The notes beneath the pieces were generated by a model that was given only the letters and a program-made list of their open reading frames with translations, did no database searches and was not told the origin of the DNA. A stretch of DNA of 64,000 nt, from assembly GCF_014692515.1 (NCBI RefSeq), contig NZ_JACOIK010000005.1, forward strand, positions 248,001 to 312,000, read 5' to 3'. The first letter of the stretch is position 1, and each line of letters opens with the position of its first letter. Positions 33,053 to 42,321 of the stretch are shown here, piece by piece. A program made the translations under genes and the position numbers. This stretch comes from Sphingobacterium micropteri (GTDB taxonomy: Bacteria; Bacteroidota; Bacteroidia; Sphingobacteriales; Sphingobacteriaceae).

Positions 33053-33613
33053 TTAAACTTCGTCCAAAGGCTTCCGTTTATCTTCTTTTATTTGCTTGAA
33101 ATGACTAGGTGTTAATCCCGTGACTTTCTTAAACTGATTGCTCAGATACGCGACGCTGGAATAGCCGAGCTGATCGGCAATTTCGCTTAGCGACAACTCG
33201 TCATACACCAATAATTCCTTAACAAGCTCAATTTTCTGTGCAATATGGTATTTCTCAATGGTGACACCTTCCACTTCGGAGAAGAGATTGGATAGATAGT
33301 TGTAATCATGATGGAGCTCACCGGCTAAAACATCGGAGAGGTTAACCGTATGCTCGCCATCTTGTTCGCGTACCCATTTTATAACGATGGTTTTTATCCG
33401 CTCAATAAGCTGGCTTTTCTTATCGTCAATCAGCTCAAAACCAAGTGGCTCTAATACGTCCGCAATTTTCCCGAGCTTTTCGCTATCTAATTCGTCGAGC
33501 AGCGTCACTTCCCCCAATTTTATCGTCTGTATAGCAAAGTCAAGCTTTTCTATCTCCTGCCGGACGACTAGGATGCAGCGGTTGCATACCATATTTTTAA
33601 TGTAAATAGTCAT
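33053..33613 (-). CDS. AraC-family regulator with Cys-containing N-terminal domain
   Basis: 186 residues from the ATG at 33613; the alternative ATG at 33625 would lie within the first bases of the transcript from the promoter at 33630-33660. The N-terminal half (MTIYIKNMVCNRCI...) looks like a degenerate HMA-type domain with a CxxC. The C-terminal half (about 85-180) is a complete AraC/XylS DNA-binding domain (LSEIADQLGYSSVAYLSNQF, GLTPSHFKQIKE). A Cu-sensing activator of the downstream operon is the simple reading. Confidence 0.87.
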   Translation of the reverse strand: MTIYIKNMVCNRCILVVRQEIEKLDFAIQTIKLGEVTLLDELDSEKLGKIADVLEPLGFELIDDKKSQLIERIKTIVIKWVREQDGEHTVNLSDVLAGELHHDYNYLSNLFSEVEGVTIEKYHIAQKIELVKELLVYDELSLSEIADQLGYSSVAYLSNQFKKVTGLTPSHFKQIKEDKRKPLDEV

Positions 33614-33629
33614 GATTTTATACATTATA

Positions 33630-33660
33630 CGAACTTATAGCTATAATGCAAAAGAACAAA
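33630..33660 (-). promoter_or_regulatory. Promoter of the copper operon with palindrome in the spacer
   Basis: On the minus strand TTTG (33660-33657), 19 bases, then TAAGTTCG (33637-33630) is one base from consensus. The palindrome TTATAGCTATAA (33635-33646) covers the spacer side of the -7 box and may be an operator. The implied transcription start supports the 33613 start codon. Confidence 0.5.
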
Positions 33661-33728
33661 TAATAAAGTAATTCAAAAGTAATATCGCTTTTTTTACCAT
33701 TGCACGATCCCCTCTTAACACAAAAAGG

Positions 33729-33852
33729 TCGCCTCCGGATGTTTGAGATAAGGGATTCTACTAAGGATGAGTTTCTGCAGTTGTCAAAAATCCGGATGCG
33801 AGAATTGAAGTTAAGGATGGGTTCACGGATTTGTACTATCCCGTCCTTAATC
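33729..33852 (+). repeat. Dispersed REP-like repeat, copy B
   Basis: This intergenic stretch matches the reverse complement of 6240-6338. CGGATGTTTGA and TCAAAAATCCG are inverted partners inside the copy. It also has an extra hairpin, AAGGATGGG (33813-33821) with CCCGTCCTT (33840-33848), not seen in copy A. Confidence 0.7.
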
Positions 33853-33859
33853 TTTTAAT

Positions 33860-33934
33860 GCCACATAACAAAATTTTGATGTCTGTAGAAATACCATTTT
33901 TGTACTGCCCTTTGTATCAAAATTTTTAAGTGGC
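33860..33934. repeat. Inverted repeat after copy B
   Basis: GCCACATAACAAAATTTTGAT (33860-33880) and its near complement ending at GTGGC (33915-33934) enclose about 34 bases. It is A/T-rich and lies in the intergenic region between the copper regulator and the hydrolase. A function as terminator or operator is possible, nothing firm. Confidence 0.45.
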
Positions 33935-33996
33935 GATTTTTTTGGTCCATTTTTTTCTAAAAAAAAGGACAATGAAAAATCTTATCTTTACCCATT

Positions 33997-34770
33997 ATGA
34001 ACATTTTACATTCACGAATATACGGAGAAGATAAACCTGGTACACCACTATTAGTTATGCATGGCTTATTTGGCATGTCCGATAATTGGGGAAGTTTCGG
34101 CCGGGAGTTCGGAGAAAAAATACCGATACATTTAATTGATTTGCGAAACCACGGACATAGTTTTCATGATGATGATATGTCGTTGTCGGCCATGGTAGAG
34201 GACTTGGAAGCGTATATACAACATCATGAGCTTCAAGAAGTCGATATCCTTGGGCATTCGCTTGGTGGTAAAGTCGCAATGCAATATGCTACTTCGAAAT
34301 CGACAAACATTCGAAAACTTATGATCGTTGATATAGCGCCAAAAGCATATCCACCTCACCATCAAAAGATATTGGACGCATTGGCCGCTGTTAAGATCGG
34401 CGGATTGAGCAATCGTAAAGAAGTGGAAGAGCAACTGCGCCGTTATTTGGATGAGGCAGGCGTTATCCAGTTTTTGCTTAAGAATGTTTATATAAAAGAA
34501 GACAGAACGTTAGATTGGCGTTTCAATCGAAAAGCCTTAACCGAAAAATATACGGAATTTATTACAGTGGGTGTGGAGCCGGGCGTGTATGATGGGGAGA
34601 CGCTATTCCTGTCTGGCGAGAAATCAAACTATATCCTGGAAGAGGATTATCCGATGATCAAGGAGATGTTTCCGAATTCGGAGATTAAAACCGTTCCTAA
34701 AGCAGGGCATTGGGTACAAGCCGAGAATCCAAAAGCATTCAACGAGCTGGTTGCTCAATTTTTAGGTTAG
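33997..34770 (+). CDS. Alpha/beta-hydrolase fold esterase (YbfF-like)
   Basis: 257 residues, no signal peptide. The oxyanion region VMHGLFGMSDNWGSF, nucleophile elbow GHSLGGK (Ser), and the catalytic His in KAGHWVQAENP give a complete catalytic triad layout. The length and HGLFG motif point to the YbfF/ABHD11-like branch of acyl esterases. Single gene; TATCTTTA near 33980 could be a -7 box. Substrate not predictable. Confidence 0.88.
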   Translation: MNILHSRIYGEDKPGTPLLVMHGLFGMSDNWGSFGREFGEKIPIHLIDLRNHGHSFHDDDMSLSAMVEDLEAYIQHHELQEVDILGHSLGGKVAMQYATSKSTNIRKLMIVDIAPKAYPPHHQKILDALAAVKIGGLSNRKEVEEQLRRYLDEAGVIQFLLKNVYIKEDRTLDWRFNRKALTEKYTEFITVGVEPGVYDGETLFLSGEKSNYILEEDYPMIKEMFPNSEIKTVPKAGHWVQAENPKAFNELVAQFLG

Positions 34771-34865
34771 CACATCACCGTTTTATATGTAACAAAATCC
34801 ATATAGAAAATGGCGTATAGATATTTATTCCTATCTTTCTGGCCTTTACCCAAGTGAACTATAAT

Positions 34866-36317
34866 ATGAAGCAAGTACGTAATTTAATCCTAGCTGCAGT
34901 TTTACCTATAAGCGTATTGGTGAGCTGTGGAGAGACCCAAAACAAGCAAACAAATGAAAGTGACAAGGCATGGGAAACTGCCGATAGTATACGCGCGCTG
35001 ATTGTGGAACCCACTTTCGCGAAGAAAGATTTTGTCATCACGGAATATGGTGCTGGCTTAGACAGCACCGTGCTTAGCACCAAAGCGATCAACGGCGCAA
35101 TCGAAGCATGCCATGCAGATGGCGGCGGACGGGTTGTCGTCCCTAAAGGCACGTTTTTAACCGGTGCAATCCATCTGAAGAGCAACGTCAACCTACATCT
35201 GGAAGATGGCGCAAAATTGTTGTTCAGCCGGGATGTAGAAGACTACAAGCCTTTGGTTAAAACACGCTGGGAAGGAATGGAATGTATGAACTATTCGCCC
35301 TTGATTTACGCCTATGGCGAAGAAAATATTGCTATCACCGGAAACGGTATCTTAGATGGTAATGCCAACAATGAGCACTGGTGGCCGTGGAAAGCGAAGA
35401 AAGAACACGGCTGGGTTGAAGGGATGGATAATCAGTTGGCGGCCGTTAAAAAGCTGACGCAGGATGTGAAAGATCGGGTGCCTGTAGAAGAGCGCGTATA
35501 TGGCGATGGACATTTCTTGCGTCCACCATTTATCCAGCCCTATAATTCTTCCAATATCTTGATTGCGGATGTAAAAATCATCAATGCACCGTTCTGGAAT
35601 ATTAACCCGGTGCTGTGTGAAAATGTCACGGTGCGGAACGTCAGTGTGGTTACCCATGGGCCAAACAACGACGGCTGTAATCCCGAATCCAGCAAAAATG
35701 TATTGATAGCGGATTGTTATTTTGATACAGGAGACGATTGCATTGCTATTAAATCCGGCCGTAACGAAGATGGTCGGGAGATTGGGCGTCCGGCGGAAAA
35801 CCACATCATCGAAAATTGCGAGATGAAAGATGGTCACGGTGGTATCGTGCTGGGTAGCGAGATATCTGGCGGAGCCAAGAATATCTTTGCCCAGAACCTG
35901 AAGATGGACAGCCCCGAACTAGACCGCATATTGCGGATTAAGACAAGCTCTTTACGAGGAGGTGTTATAGAAGATATTTATGTGCGTAATATTGAAGTAG
36001 GAACCTACAAAGAGGCGGCGGTCCTGGTGGATATGTATTATGAAAACCCGGGCGATTTTATGCCTACCGTACGTAATATTACCGTAGAGAACTTAAACGT
36101 GAAAGAAGGAGGGAAGTTCGGCGTTTTGATCAATGCTTATGAAGAGTCGCCTGCAGAAAACCTTCGGATTATCAATTCCACTATCGAAGGTGTAGACGTA
36201 CCTATTCAGGCGAACTATACCAGAGGAATGAAATTTGATAATGTAACGATCAATGGAAAATTGGTAAGTGAAGAAGATGTACAATCGTCTTCTGAGGCCG
36301 AGTTTGAGACCTTTTAA
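34866..36317 (+). CDS. GH28-family glycosidase (polygalacturonase-type) lipoprotein
   Basis: 483 residues from the ATG at 34866; the upstream GTG adds only four residues. Lipobox VLVSCG. The right-handed beta-helix GH28 fold is shown by the catalytic motifs GPNNDGCNPES, DTGDDCIAIKSG, GHGGIVLGSE and RILRIKT in correct order. It hydrolyses galacturonic-acid-containing or related polymers at the cell surface or in the periplasm. It stands alone, with no pectin locus beside it, and converges with the phytase gene across a shared terminator. Confidence 0.93.
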   Translation: MKQVRNLILAAVLPISVLVSCGETQNKQTNESDKAWETADSIRALIVEPTFAKKDFVITEYGAGLDSTVLSTKAINGAIEACHADGGGRVVVPKGTFLTGAIHLKSNVNLHLEDGAKLLFSRDVEDYKPLVKTRWEGMECMNYSPLIYAYGEENIAITGNGILDGNANNEHWWPWKAKKEHGWVEGMDNQLAAVKKLTQDVKDRVPVEERVYGDGHFLRPPFIQPYNSSNILIADVKIINAPFWNINPVLCENVTVRNVSVVTHGPNNDGCNPESSKNVLIADCYFDTGDDCIAIKSGRNEDGREIGRPAENHIIENCEMKDGHGGIVLGSEISGGAKNIFAQNLKMDSPELDRILRIKTSSLRGGVIEDIYVRNIEVGTYKEAAVLVDMYYENPGDFMPTVRNITVENLNVKEGGKFGVLINAYEESPAENLRIINSTIEGVDVPIQANYTRGMKFDNVTINGKLVSEEDVQSSSEAEFETF

Positions 36318-36345
36318 CAATAGAATAGCTAATAGTCGTTATCAG

Positions 36346-36391
36346 AAAAATAAATGGCGGACATTTCGTATGTTCCGCCATTTATTTTTTT
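36346..36391. terminator. Bidirectional terminator
   Basis: TAAATGGCGG (36351-36360) pairs with the complementary CCGCCATTTA (36376-36385 region), flanked by A5 on one side and T6 on the other, so it works in both directions. It serves the GH28 gene and the convergent phytase gene, whose stop codon lies at its edge. Confidence 0.8.
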
Positions 36392-37460
36392 ACTTAATGG
36401 GATGTTGATCTATCCAATTTTGTAAGATGTTCCAATCATATATATGAAATACTTTGCCGTTACTCATCGCGACGAATATACCATTGGGAAATGTACTACC
36501 AAAATTTATATTCAACGCATCGGCGCCGTCACATTCCACAGTAGATACGGGAATTTCCGAGATTAACGTATGTTGATGTGGATTAGCTGTTTCACCTTCT
36601 CTTTTATAGACTAAAAACGTATTGTTTTGTTGGTTGGAAACTAAGATATATCCTGTTTTGTCATCTTTCTTATAGATCGCGATACCTTCATGATCCCGCT
36701 GTGCATCTTCATTTGCAAAAAAAGCCAGCTCTTCGTTCCCTTTTTCGGGATCAGCATAGTATTTTCGAACACCTGTCGTTTCATCCGAATAATAGACGTA
36801 ACCTAATTCATTGTCAACGGCGATAGCTTCGATTTCTTTCTTCCCGCTATATGTGCCGAATTTACGAATAACTTCTCCAGATACCGTACCATCCTCGTTT
36901 CCAGACAGCTTATACTGCCATAGATAGCTGCCCGAAGGCCCGGTCTTACGCCCCACAATCGCCTGGATTTCTACTTGGGCGGAGTCGATCTGTTTCGCAT
37001 AGAGCGCTATTCCCATGCCGTCTCGTTCCTCCTCACCCGTTTCCCCTTCAAAAATCGGGATACCGCCATTATCGATAGGCGTTAAATCCGGTAGCGAAAA
37101 AATGCGGAGACGATGCGCTTTACGTTCGGTAGTCACCGCTATATCGGTCTTTTTTCCATTAATCAGAAGTCCATAAGCAACATCCACATTGTTCGGCCGT
37201 TCCATATCGATGTATTTGTTTACGATCTTGCCCTGCAGGTCGTAGACATACAATCCGCCGCCCACTTCCTTGTCCGTTCCAATGATCAGGCTTTGTGTCG
37301 GGTCTTCGGGGTTTACCCAAATAGCCGGGTCGTCCGTGTCATGCGGAGTAGGTTCGGTAATGATGGTTGGCTTGATGGCATTTTCGGCAACGGGTGCCAT
37401 GCGATCTTGACAAGATATAGCCAAGAGGGCTAATAGAGGTGAAATAAAAAATTTGTTCAT
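36390..37460 (-). CDS. Beta-propeller phytase (3-phytase) lipoprotein
   Basis: 356 residues from the ATG at 37460 (MNKFFISPLLALLAISCQD), with lipobox LAISC. Six-bladed propeller features of alkaline calcium-dependent phytases are present: HDTDDPAIWVNPEDP, IIGTDKEVGGGLYVYDLQG, DAQRDHEGIAIYK. It would release phosphate from phytate in a Ca-dependent way. It lies 31 bases after a TonB receptor, a pairing known in Bacteroidota and other groups, indicating import of phytate-derived products. Confidence 0.92.
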   Translation of the reverse strand: MNKFFISPLLALLAISCQDRMAPVAENAIKPTIITEPTPHDTDDPAIWVNPEDPTQSLIIGTDKEVGGGLYVYDLQGKIVNKYIDMERPNNVDVAYGLLINGKKTDIAVTTERKAHRLRIFSLPDLTPIDNGGIPIFEGETGEEERDGMGIALYAKQIDSAQVEIQAIVGRKTGPSGSYLWQYKLSGNEDGTVSGEVIRKFGTYSGKKEIEAIAVDNELGYVYYSDETTGVRKYYADPEKGNEELAFFANEDAQRDHEGIAIYKKDDKTGYILVSNQQNNTFLVYKREGETANPHQHTLISEIPVSTVECDGADALNINFGSTFPNGIFVAMSNGKVFHIYDWNILQNWIDQHPIK

Positions 37461-37491
37461 CGTTATGTGTTTATGGTATAATAATCTGTTG

Positions 37492-40290
37492 TTATAAATC
37501 AAATTTCAATCCTAAGTTAAAGCGCGGCCGATAGTATTCCAATTGCATCGTACGTTCTTTGCTGCCTTGGTAATAGCGTAGCGGCTGATTAGTCAGGTTA
37601 TTTGCTTCGCCAAAGATCCGTAGTTGCGGCGTAATTTTATAGGCAGCGTTAGCGTCTAGGAAAAACTGTTTGTCATAGTAGGCATCGTAGAAGTCTGCCT
37701 CATCGATTTCATCCAGATAAGCGGCGGTATAGTTTGCCGACACACGGGCCGAGAACTTGTTGTTTTCCCAGGATAGAGATCCGTTCAACATGTGTGGTGC
37801 CGTACGGGGAAGACCCAGTCCGGTGCGCTCTTCACCATCCTCACTGGTAATTCCTTTTGCGACGGAGTGCGTGTACGTGTAGTTGGCATAAATGCCGAAG
37901 CCTTTTAGAAACTTGCCGGGAAGGAAGTCTAACTGACGTTGAAAGGCAACTTCTGCACCATAAACATCGACATTATCGCCATTACGAGACTGCACAAATG
38001 TCCATTGTCTATCCGCATCTGCCGGGATAGGATTGGTGATATCCGGGAAATCTGCCGCAAACTTTTCGCGAGAATAGTTGGCATCGCGATACGAATAGAT
38101 AAAGTTTTTCAGGTTTTTATAAAAGATACCGCCTGATAGTATGCCGATGTTTTCAAAATAGTTTTCCGCCATCAAGTCGAAATTCGTGGCATAAGTAGCT
38201 TTTAGGTCAGGGTTGCCGGCAAAAACCTCGTAGTCTCCCGGAAGAGCGCTGACATAAGGGGCCAATGCGTAGTAATTCGGACGCGCTAAGCTCGTTGTCA
38301 CAGCAGCGCGCAAGATGAAATCTTTGGTAACATCGTGCCGGAACGTAATGCTAGGCAAGATATTGACGTAATCGTTTTTGTTGTTTACCTCACCTATCAG
38401 CTCCTCCTCGTCTTGTACATAATTTCCAGTATAATCGATTTTGGTGTATTCTACTCTAGCGCCAACGATCATCGATGTTCTTTCGGTGAAGTTTTGATCC
38501 CAACGTATATATCCTGCACCGATGAGTTCTTTCGCATGATAGTTTTCGGCCAAGTATTCCGAAGCATTGACCTCTTGCTCGAATAGCGACCCATTGTGCA
38601 GGTCTAATCCACCTAAATAGCGTTTATCTACAAAACCGCCGGGAACATATTGGCTGCCCGGAGCAAAGTTGCTATTGGCCCAATTTTCGATAGGTAGCGT
38701 GCTCATAGCCCCTAAATCTTCGATAGGGGAATACTCGTAAAAAATATTATCTCTTTTCTTGTTCTTGATACGCAATCTGGTACCCACGCGGAATCTTCCT
38801 TTTTGATCGGCGATAACGCTTAATGGAAAGCGGAAATTGATTTTTGCACCGAATTCGTCTTCGGAAGTATAATCTTGGTTGTCCGTTAGTTCGCTAAGGC
38901 TAAACGGTGTATAATCTCGGTTATCGCCCCCGATGAAAGGTTTTCGCGGATTTGAAAAGTCGTTATTTAATACCACATCTTCCTGCTCAAATTCGATATA
39001 GCGCTCGTTCGGACGGTCTTCTGATGCTTTGGAGTAAGACGCCGCCCAGTCAAAATCTAGTTTGGAACTAAGCAGGTGTTCTCCTCTTAAAGAGAAATTC
39101 ATGACGGTTTGTCTTTCCAGACGTGCATTTCTGTTGGTGTTGTCATCGATTCCCCCCTTTGTTTGTCTGCGGATACCGCCTACGTAAGAATTTTGATCGG
39201 CATCCCACTCCAAGTCGGTATATGTTGCGGCATAACGATTCTCTCGGTCATCGCGCCAGTTATAAATAGCGTTTAATTCCAGACGATTTCTTGTGTTGAT
39301 TTCATAATCGGTGGTTAACGAGAAGCTACGACGGATACGTTGCACGTCGTACTTACGGATTTCCATCTCTTCTACAAAGAGTTGATCGTCTTCTTGTTCC
39401 CAGGCAGCCTCGATGTTATCGGAACCGAAGGTCTGGCTTTGAATGGTACCGCTTAGTACGATTCCCAATTTGTTGTCGGCAAAACGGTTACCATACACCA
39501 GAGAACCATTGTAGATGCCTTTTTCGCGGATTGGCATATATCCACCTCCTAACGTCGCCGAAATACGCTGTTTATTAGGCACCGCACGGGTAATCAAGTT
39601 AACGGATCCGCCGATAGCATCGGCATCCATATCGGGTGTCAATGTTTTGTTTACTTCGATAGTCGAGATCATATCTGCTGGTATCAAGTCCATCTGGATA
39701 TTCCGGTTGTCGCCTTCGGCAGAGGGGATGCGGTCACCATTCAGTGTAACCGAATTCAATTCGGGGGATAAGCCGCGTATAATGATATTACGTGCTTCAC
39801 CTTGGTCGTTTTGCATCGTGATACCGGGTACACGTTTCAACGCGTCACCGATATTCTGATCTGGAAAACGGCCGACTTGATCACTGGAGATAATATTGGT
39901 AATGTTGTTGTTGTTCTTTTGTTGATTTAAGGCTCTGGCTTGACCTCTGGCGATATCGCCCATCACACTCACTTCGCCTATTGTCCGGGCGAGCGGGAAT
40001 AACAATACCTCCATTTGTTCATTTTTGCCATTCACCTTAATTTGTTGTGTGTAGGCCTCGTATCCCATATAGTTTACGCTAAGGGTATAGTTACCTGCAG
40101 GAACGTTTAGAAACTCAAAATTCCCCGATACATCCGATATGGTATATCGGTTGCTCGGTTCGAGTTTTAAAGTCGCGCCAGGCAACGAAAAAATATCGTT
40201 GCCGTCCAATACCTTTCCTTTCAAGATGCTAGTTTGTGCATAAGATGCTGAACAGCATAATAAAAGCAGCATCGTGTAAATAAGTCTCAT
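37492..40290 (-). CDS. TonB-dependent receptor of the phytase locus
   Basis: 932 residues. Signal peptide (MLLLLCCSASYAQ), carboxypeptidase-regulatory-like domain (about 22-105), plug (about 130-235; QNIGDALKRVPGITMQNDQG, NSVTLNGDRIPSAEGDNRNI) and barrel ending in PRFNLGLKFDL. Not of SusC type and with no SusD partner. It is co-directional with the phytase and probably imports inositol phosphates or a chelate of them. The promoter candidate at 40321-40351 precedes it. Confidence 0.92.
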   Translation of the reverse strand: MRLIYTMLLLLCCSASYAQTSILKGKVLDGNDIFSLPGATLKLEPSNRYTISDVSGNFEFLNVPAGNYTLSVNYMGYEAYTQQIKVNGKNEQMEVLLFPLARTIGEVSVMGDIARGQARALNQQKNNNNITNIISSDQVGRFPDQNIGDALKRVPGITMQNDQGEARNIIIRGLSPELNSVTLNGDRIPSAEGDNRNIQMDLIPADMISTIEVNKTLTPDMDADAIGGSVNLITRAVPNKQRISATLGGGYMPIREKGIYNGSLVYGNRFADNKLGIVLSGTIQSQTFGSDNIEAAWEQEDDQLFVEEMEIRKYDVQRIRRSFSLTTDYEINTRNRLELNAIYNWRDDRENRYAATYTDLEWDADQNSYVGGIRRQTKGGIDDNTNRNARLERQTVMNFSLRGEHLLSSKLDFDWAASYSKASEDRPNERYIEFEQEDVVLNNDFSNPRKPFIGGDNRDYTPFSLSELTDNQDYTSEDEFGAKINFRFPLSVIADQKGRFRVGTRLRIKNKKRDNIFYEYSPIEDLGAMSTLPIENWANSNFAPGSQYVPGGFVDKRYLGGLDLHNGSLFEQEVNASEYLAENYHAKELIGAGYIRWDQNFTERTSMIVGARVEYTKIDYTGNYVQDEEELIGEVNNKNDYVNILPSITFRHDVTKDFILRAAVTTSLARPNYYALAPYVSALPGDYEVFAGNPDLKATYATNFDLMAENYFENIGILSGGIFYKNLKNFIYSYRDANYSREKFAADFPDITNPIPADADRQWTFVQSRNGDNVDVYGAEVAFQRQLDFLPGKFLKGFGIYANYTYTHSVAKGITSEDGEERTGLGLPRTAPHMLNGSLSWENNKFSARVSANYTAAYLDEIDEADFYDAYYDKQFFLDANAAYKITPQLRIFGEANNLTNQPLRYYQGSKERTMQLEYYRPRFNLGLKFDL

Positions 40291-40320
40291 AAAAAATTGT
40301 TTCGTTAATTAATACTTGGA

Positions 40321-40351
40321 CAAAGGTTATAGACCCGGCCGGGATTTACAA
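40321..40351 (-). promoter_or_regulatory. Candidate promoter of the phytase locus with CCCGGCCGGG in the spacer
   Basis: On the minus strand TTG (40351-40349), 20 bases, then AACCTTTG (40328-40321), one base from consensus. The spacer contains the perfect 10-bp palindrome CCCGGCCGGG (40334-40343), a GC-rich island that is unusual here and a good operator candidate. Confidence 0.5.
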
Positions 40352-40517
40352 TTTTCGGCCGTAAACAAAACATTAACAACTACTTTATGACCGTATACAA
40401 CAGGGCAACAGTCTGTCTTTTTATTATTTAATGGTCTGTTTATAAGTGTGTTGTGATTTTTCTGTAGAGCCATTAAGTTTACATTAAACAAATGTTCTCT
40501 TATTTTTAACAAAGACA

Positions 40518-42149
40518 TTAAAGCTTCTGGATAAATGCGCCTAAGCTCTTCCCTTCGGGTAGGGCAAGTTTTTTTCGTAACCGGTATCGGGCAATCCGAA
40601 GGCTATCCTTTGATATGCCCAGCATAGTCGATATGTCGGTCGAACGCAGGTTCATTTTTAACAGTGCGGCCAATCGCAGGTCGGCTGAACTCAGCTTACT
40701 GCAGTGCGCCTTTAAGCCATCAAAAAAATGTTCGTGAACCCGTTCGAATACAATACGGAAATCTTCCCAGTTCTTGTCTTGGTTGTGGTTGAGCTGGAGC
40801 AAATTCAAGAGCTGTTTTAATTCTTTCCGCTGATCTCTTTTATCGCTTTTAACGATATCGCCCAGCTTTTCCTTCAACTCTTCGAGGAGCTGGTTTTTCT
40901 GGATCAGGTGGAGGGTGTGGCTTGTCAATTCTTTGCTTTTGAGTTCTAACTCGTTTCGCAGGTTTTCGGCTTTCAACTGCTTGTTATAGAGATCGGTCTC
41001 CATGGCGATCTTCTGCGTCTCGTAGAGTTTTTGATTTTGCTCGTTAAGCTTGCGTTCATTGGCAATCTTTGATCGTTGTCGGCTGATGATGCTGAGCCCT
41101 AAGAATAGCAACAGCAGGAAAATTGCTATACCAAATAGCAACATGGTATAGTGCACCCTCCGCTCCCGTTCGTATTGGGTAATAGCATCCTCTTTCTGTT
41201 CAAGCTCAAATAAAGTCTGCAGTATCGTTAACTGTTTGGCGGTATCTTCGGAGAATATCTCGGTATGGATATTTCTTCCGGCTTCGCTGTAATAGTAGGC
41301 ACTGTCGTGCTGTCCGATCAAAGAAAATATCTTGGAGAGATCACGGTAGGCACTGGCCAGCTGATAGTGTTCGTTCATCCTTTTTGCCAAGGCGACCGCC
41401 TGACGCGTATAACCCAGGGCCGTGCTGTATTCACCCGTTTTCCGGTAAATGTCGCCCATATTATTGGTAATCCTGATTTGGAGTGTCTTATCATTTGTCT
41501 TGTTGGCGATTTCCAACGCGTTGCTAAAATATACGAGGGCCGAATCGAGCTGAAATTTATCTTCATAGATGCTGCCGATGTTTTCATGGATTATAGCGGC
41601 AAGTGCCCCGTCGCTTTTCTCGTTGAGCTGTGCAAGTGCCAGATACTGGTAATATTTCGCTTTTTCCAGATTTCCGTTTTTCTCGTGCACCTGTCCGATG
41701 TGTGCCAGGGCATCGGTAATACCTTCTTCGGTACCAGCCGACTCATACAGAGCAAGCCCCTGTTCAAAGGCTTCTAAGGATGAAGGGTATTGTTTGTTAT
41801 GGAGCCTTGTTTCGCCGATTTTAATCCATATCGTTGCCAGTTCGGGTAGCTGTTTTTGTTTTCTGAATAAGGATTCGGCCCGGTAGAAATTGTCCAGTGC
41901 TTGCAGATAGGCTGCTTGAAAATAGTATAGCTCGCCTATCTGTCCGTAGCAAACCGCTGCTTGGTAGTCGTCGCCATCGGCTAAAGCGGTTTGTAGCGTT
42001 CTTCTTATCTGTTTAAATGCTCCATCGGGGTTTTCACGCATCGATTCCCGTAGGAGCGGAGCCTGGGACGTGTTTTTTTGGGCAGGCAACACATTCCCCA
42101 GACATAATAGGAATACGGGAAAGAATAAATACCTGGATAAAATTGTCAT
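40518..42149 (-). CDS. TPR sensor with C-terminal LuxR-like HTH
   Basis: 543 residues. Signal peptide or N-terminal anchor, then about seven TPR repeats (about 60-300; YQAAVCYGQIGELYYFQAAY), one membrane helix near 335-355 (LLFGIAIFLLLLFLGLSII), a coiled coil (about 360-440) and a helix-turn-helix (about 490-543; LRSTDISTMLGISKDSLRIA). Such membrane-bound TPR-HTH regulators are typical of Bacteroidota and often sit beside TonB-receptor loci. It is likely to control the phytase-receptor pair downstream (gap 227 bp). Confidence 0.88.
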   Translation of the reverse strand: MTILSRYLFFPVFLLCLGNVLPAQKNTSQAPLLRESMRENPDGAFKQIRRTLQTALADGDDYQAAVCYGQIGELYYFQAAYLQALDNFYRAESLFRKQKQLPELATIWIKIGETRLHNKQYPSSLEAFEQGLALYESAGTEEGITDALAHIGQVHEKNGNLEKAKYYQYLALAQLNEKSDGALAAIIHENIGSIYEDKFQLDSALVYFSNALEIANKTNDKTLQIRITNNMGDIYRKTGEYSTALGYTRQAVALAKRMNEHYQLASAYRDLSKIFSLIGQHDSAYYYSEAGRNIHTEIFSEDTAKQLTILQTLFELEQKEDAITQYERERRVHYTMLLFGIAIFLLLLFLGLSIISRQRSKIANERKLNEQNQKLYETQKIAMETDLYNKQLKAENLRNELELKSKELTSHTLHLIQKNQLLEELKEKLGDIVKSDKRDQRKELKQLLNLLQLNHNQDKNWEDFRIVFERVHEHFFDGLKAHCSKLSSADLRLAALLKMNLRSTDISTMLGISKDSLRIARYRLRKKLALPEGKSLGAFIQKL

Positions 42150-42266
42150 CTTAAATTATTGTCCTGTGTGAAATAGAGGTAATAACTTTAAAAGTAAGAT
42201 GCTTATATGATGTTATGGTTATGTTTATATTAATTAATGTTTAGTGATCTTAAAAGGCGATAAATG

Positions 42267-42302
42267 AAACGGTCGATGAATTCATTAATTTATCGACCGT
42301 TT
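42267..42302 (-). terminator. Hairpin 3' of the hybrid two-component gene
   Basis: AAACGGTCGAT (42267-42277) pairs perfectly with ATCGACCGTTT (42292-42302), lying 20 bases after the stop of the minus-strand gene at 42322. The downstream T-run is short (TTTCATTT), so termination strength is uncertain. Confidence 0.6.
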
Positions 42303-42321
42303 TATATGAATAAGAAATTCG

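Noticed and set aside
40327..40518. 63-codon ORF between the phytase receptor and its regulator
   Set aside because: Overlaps the candidate promoter and has no recognisable motif.
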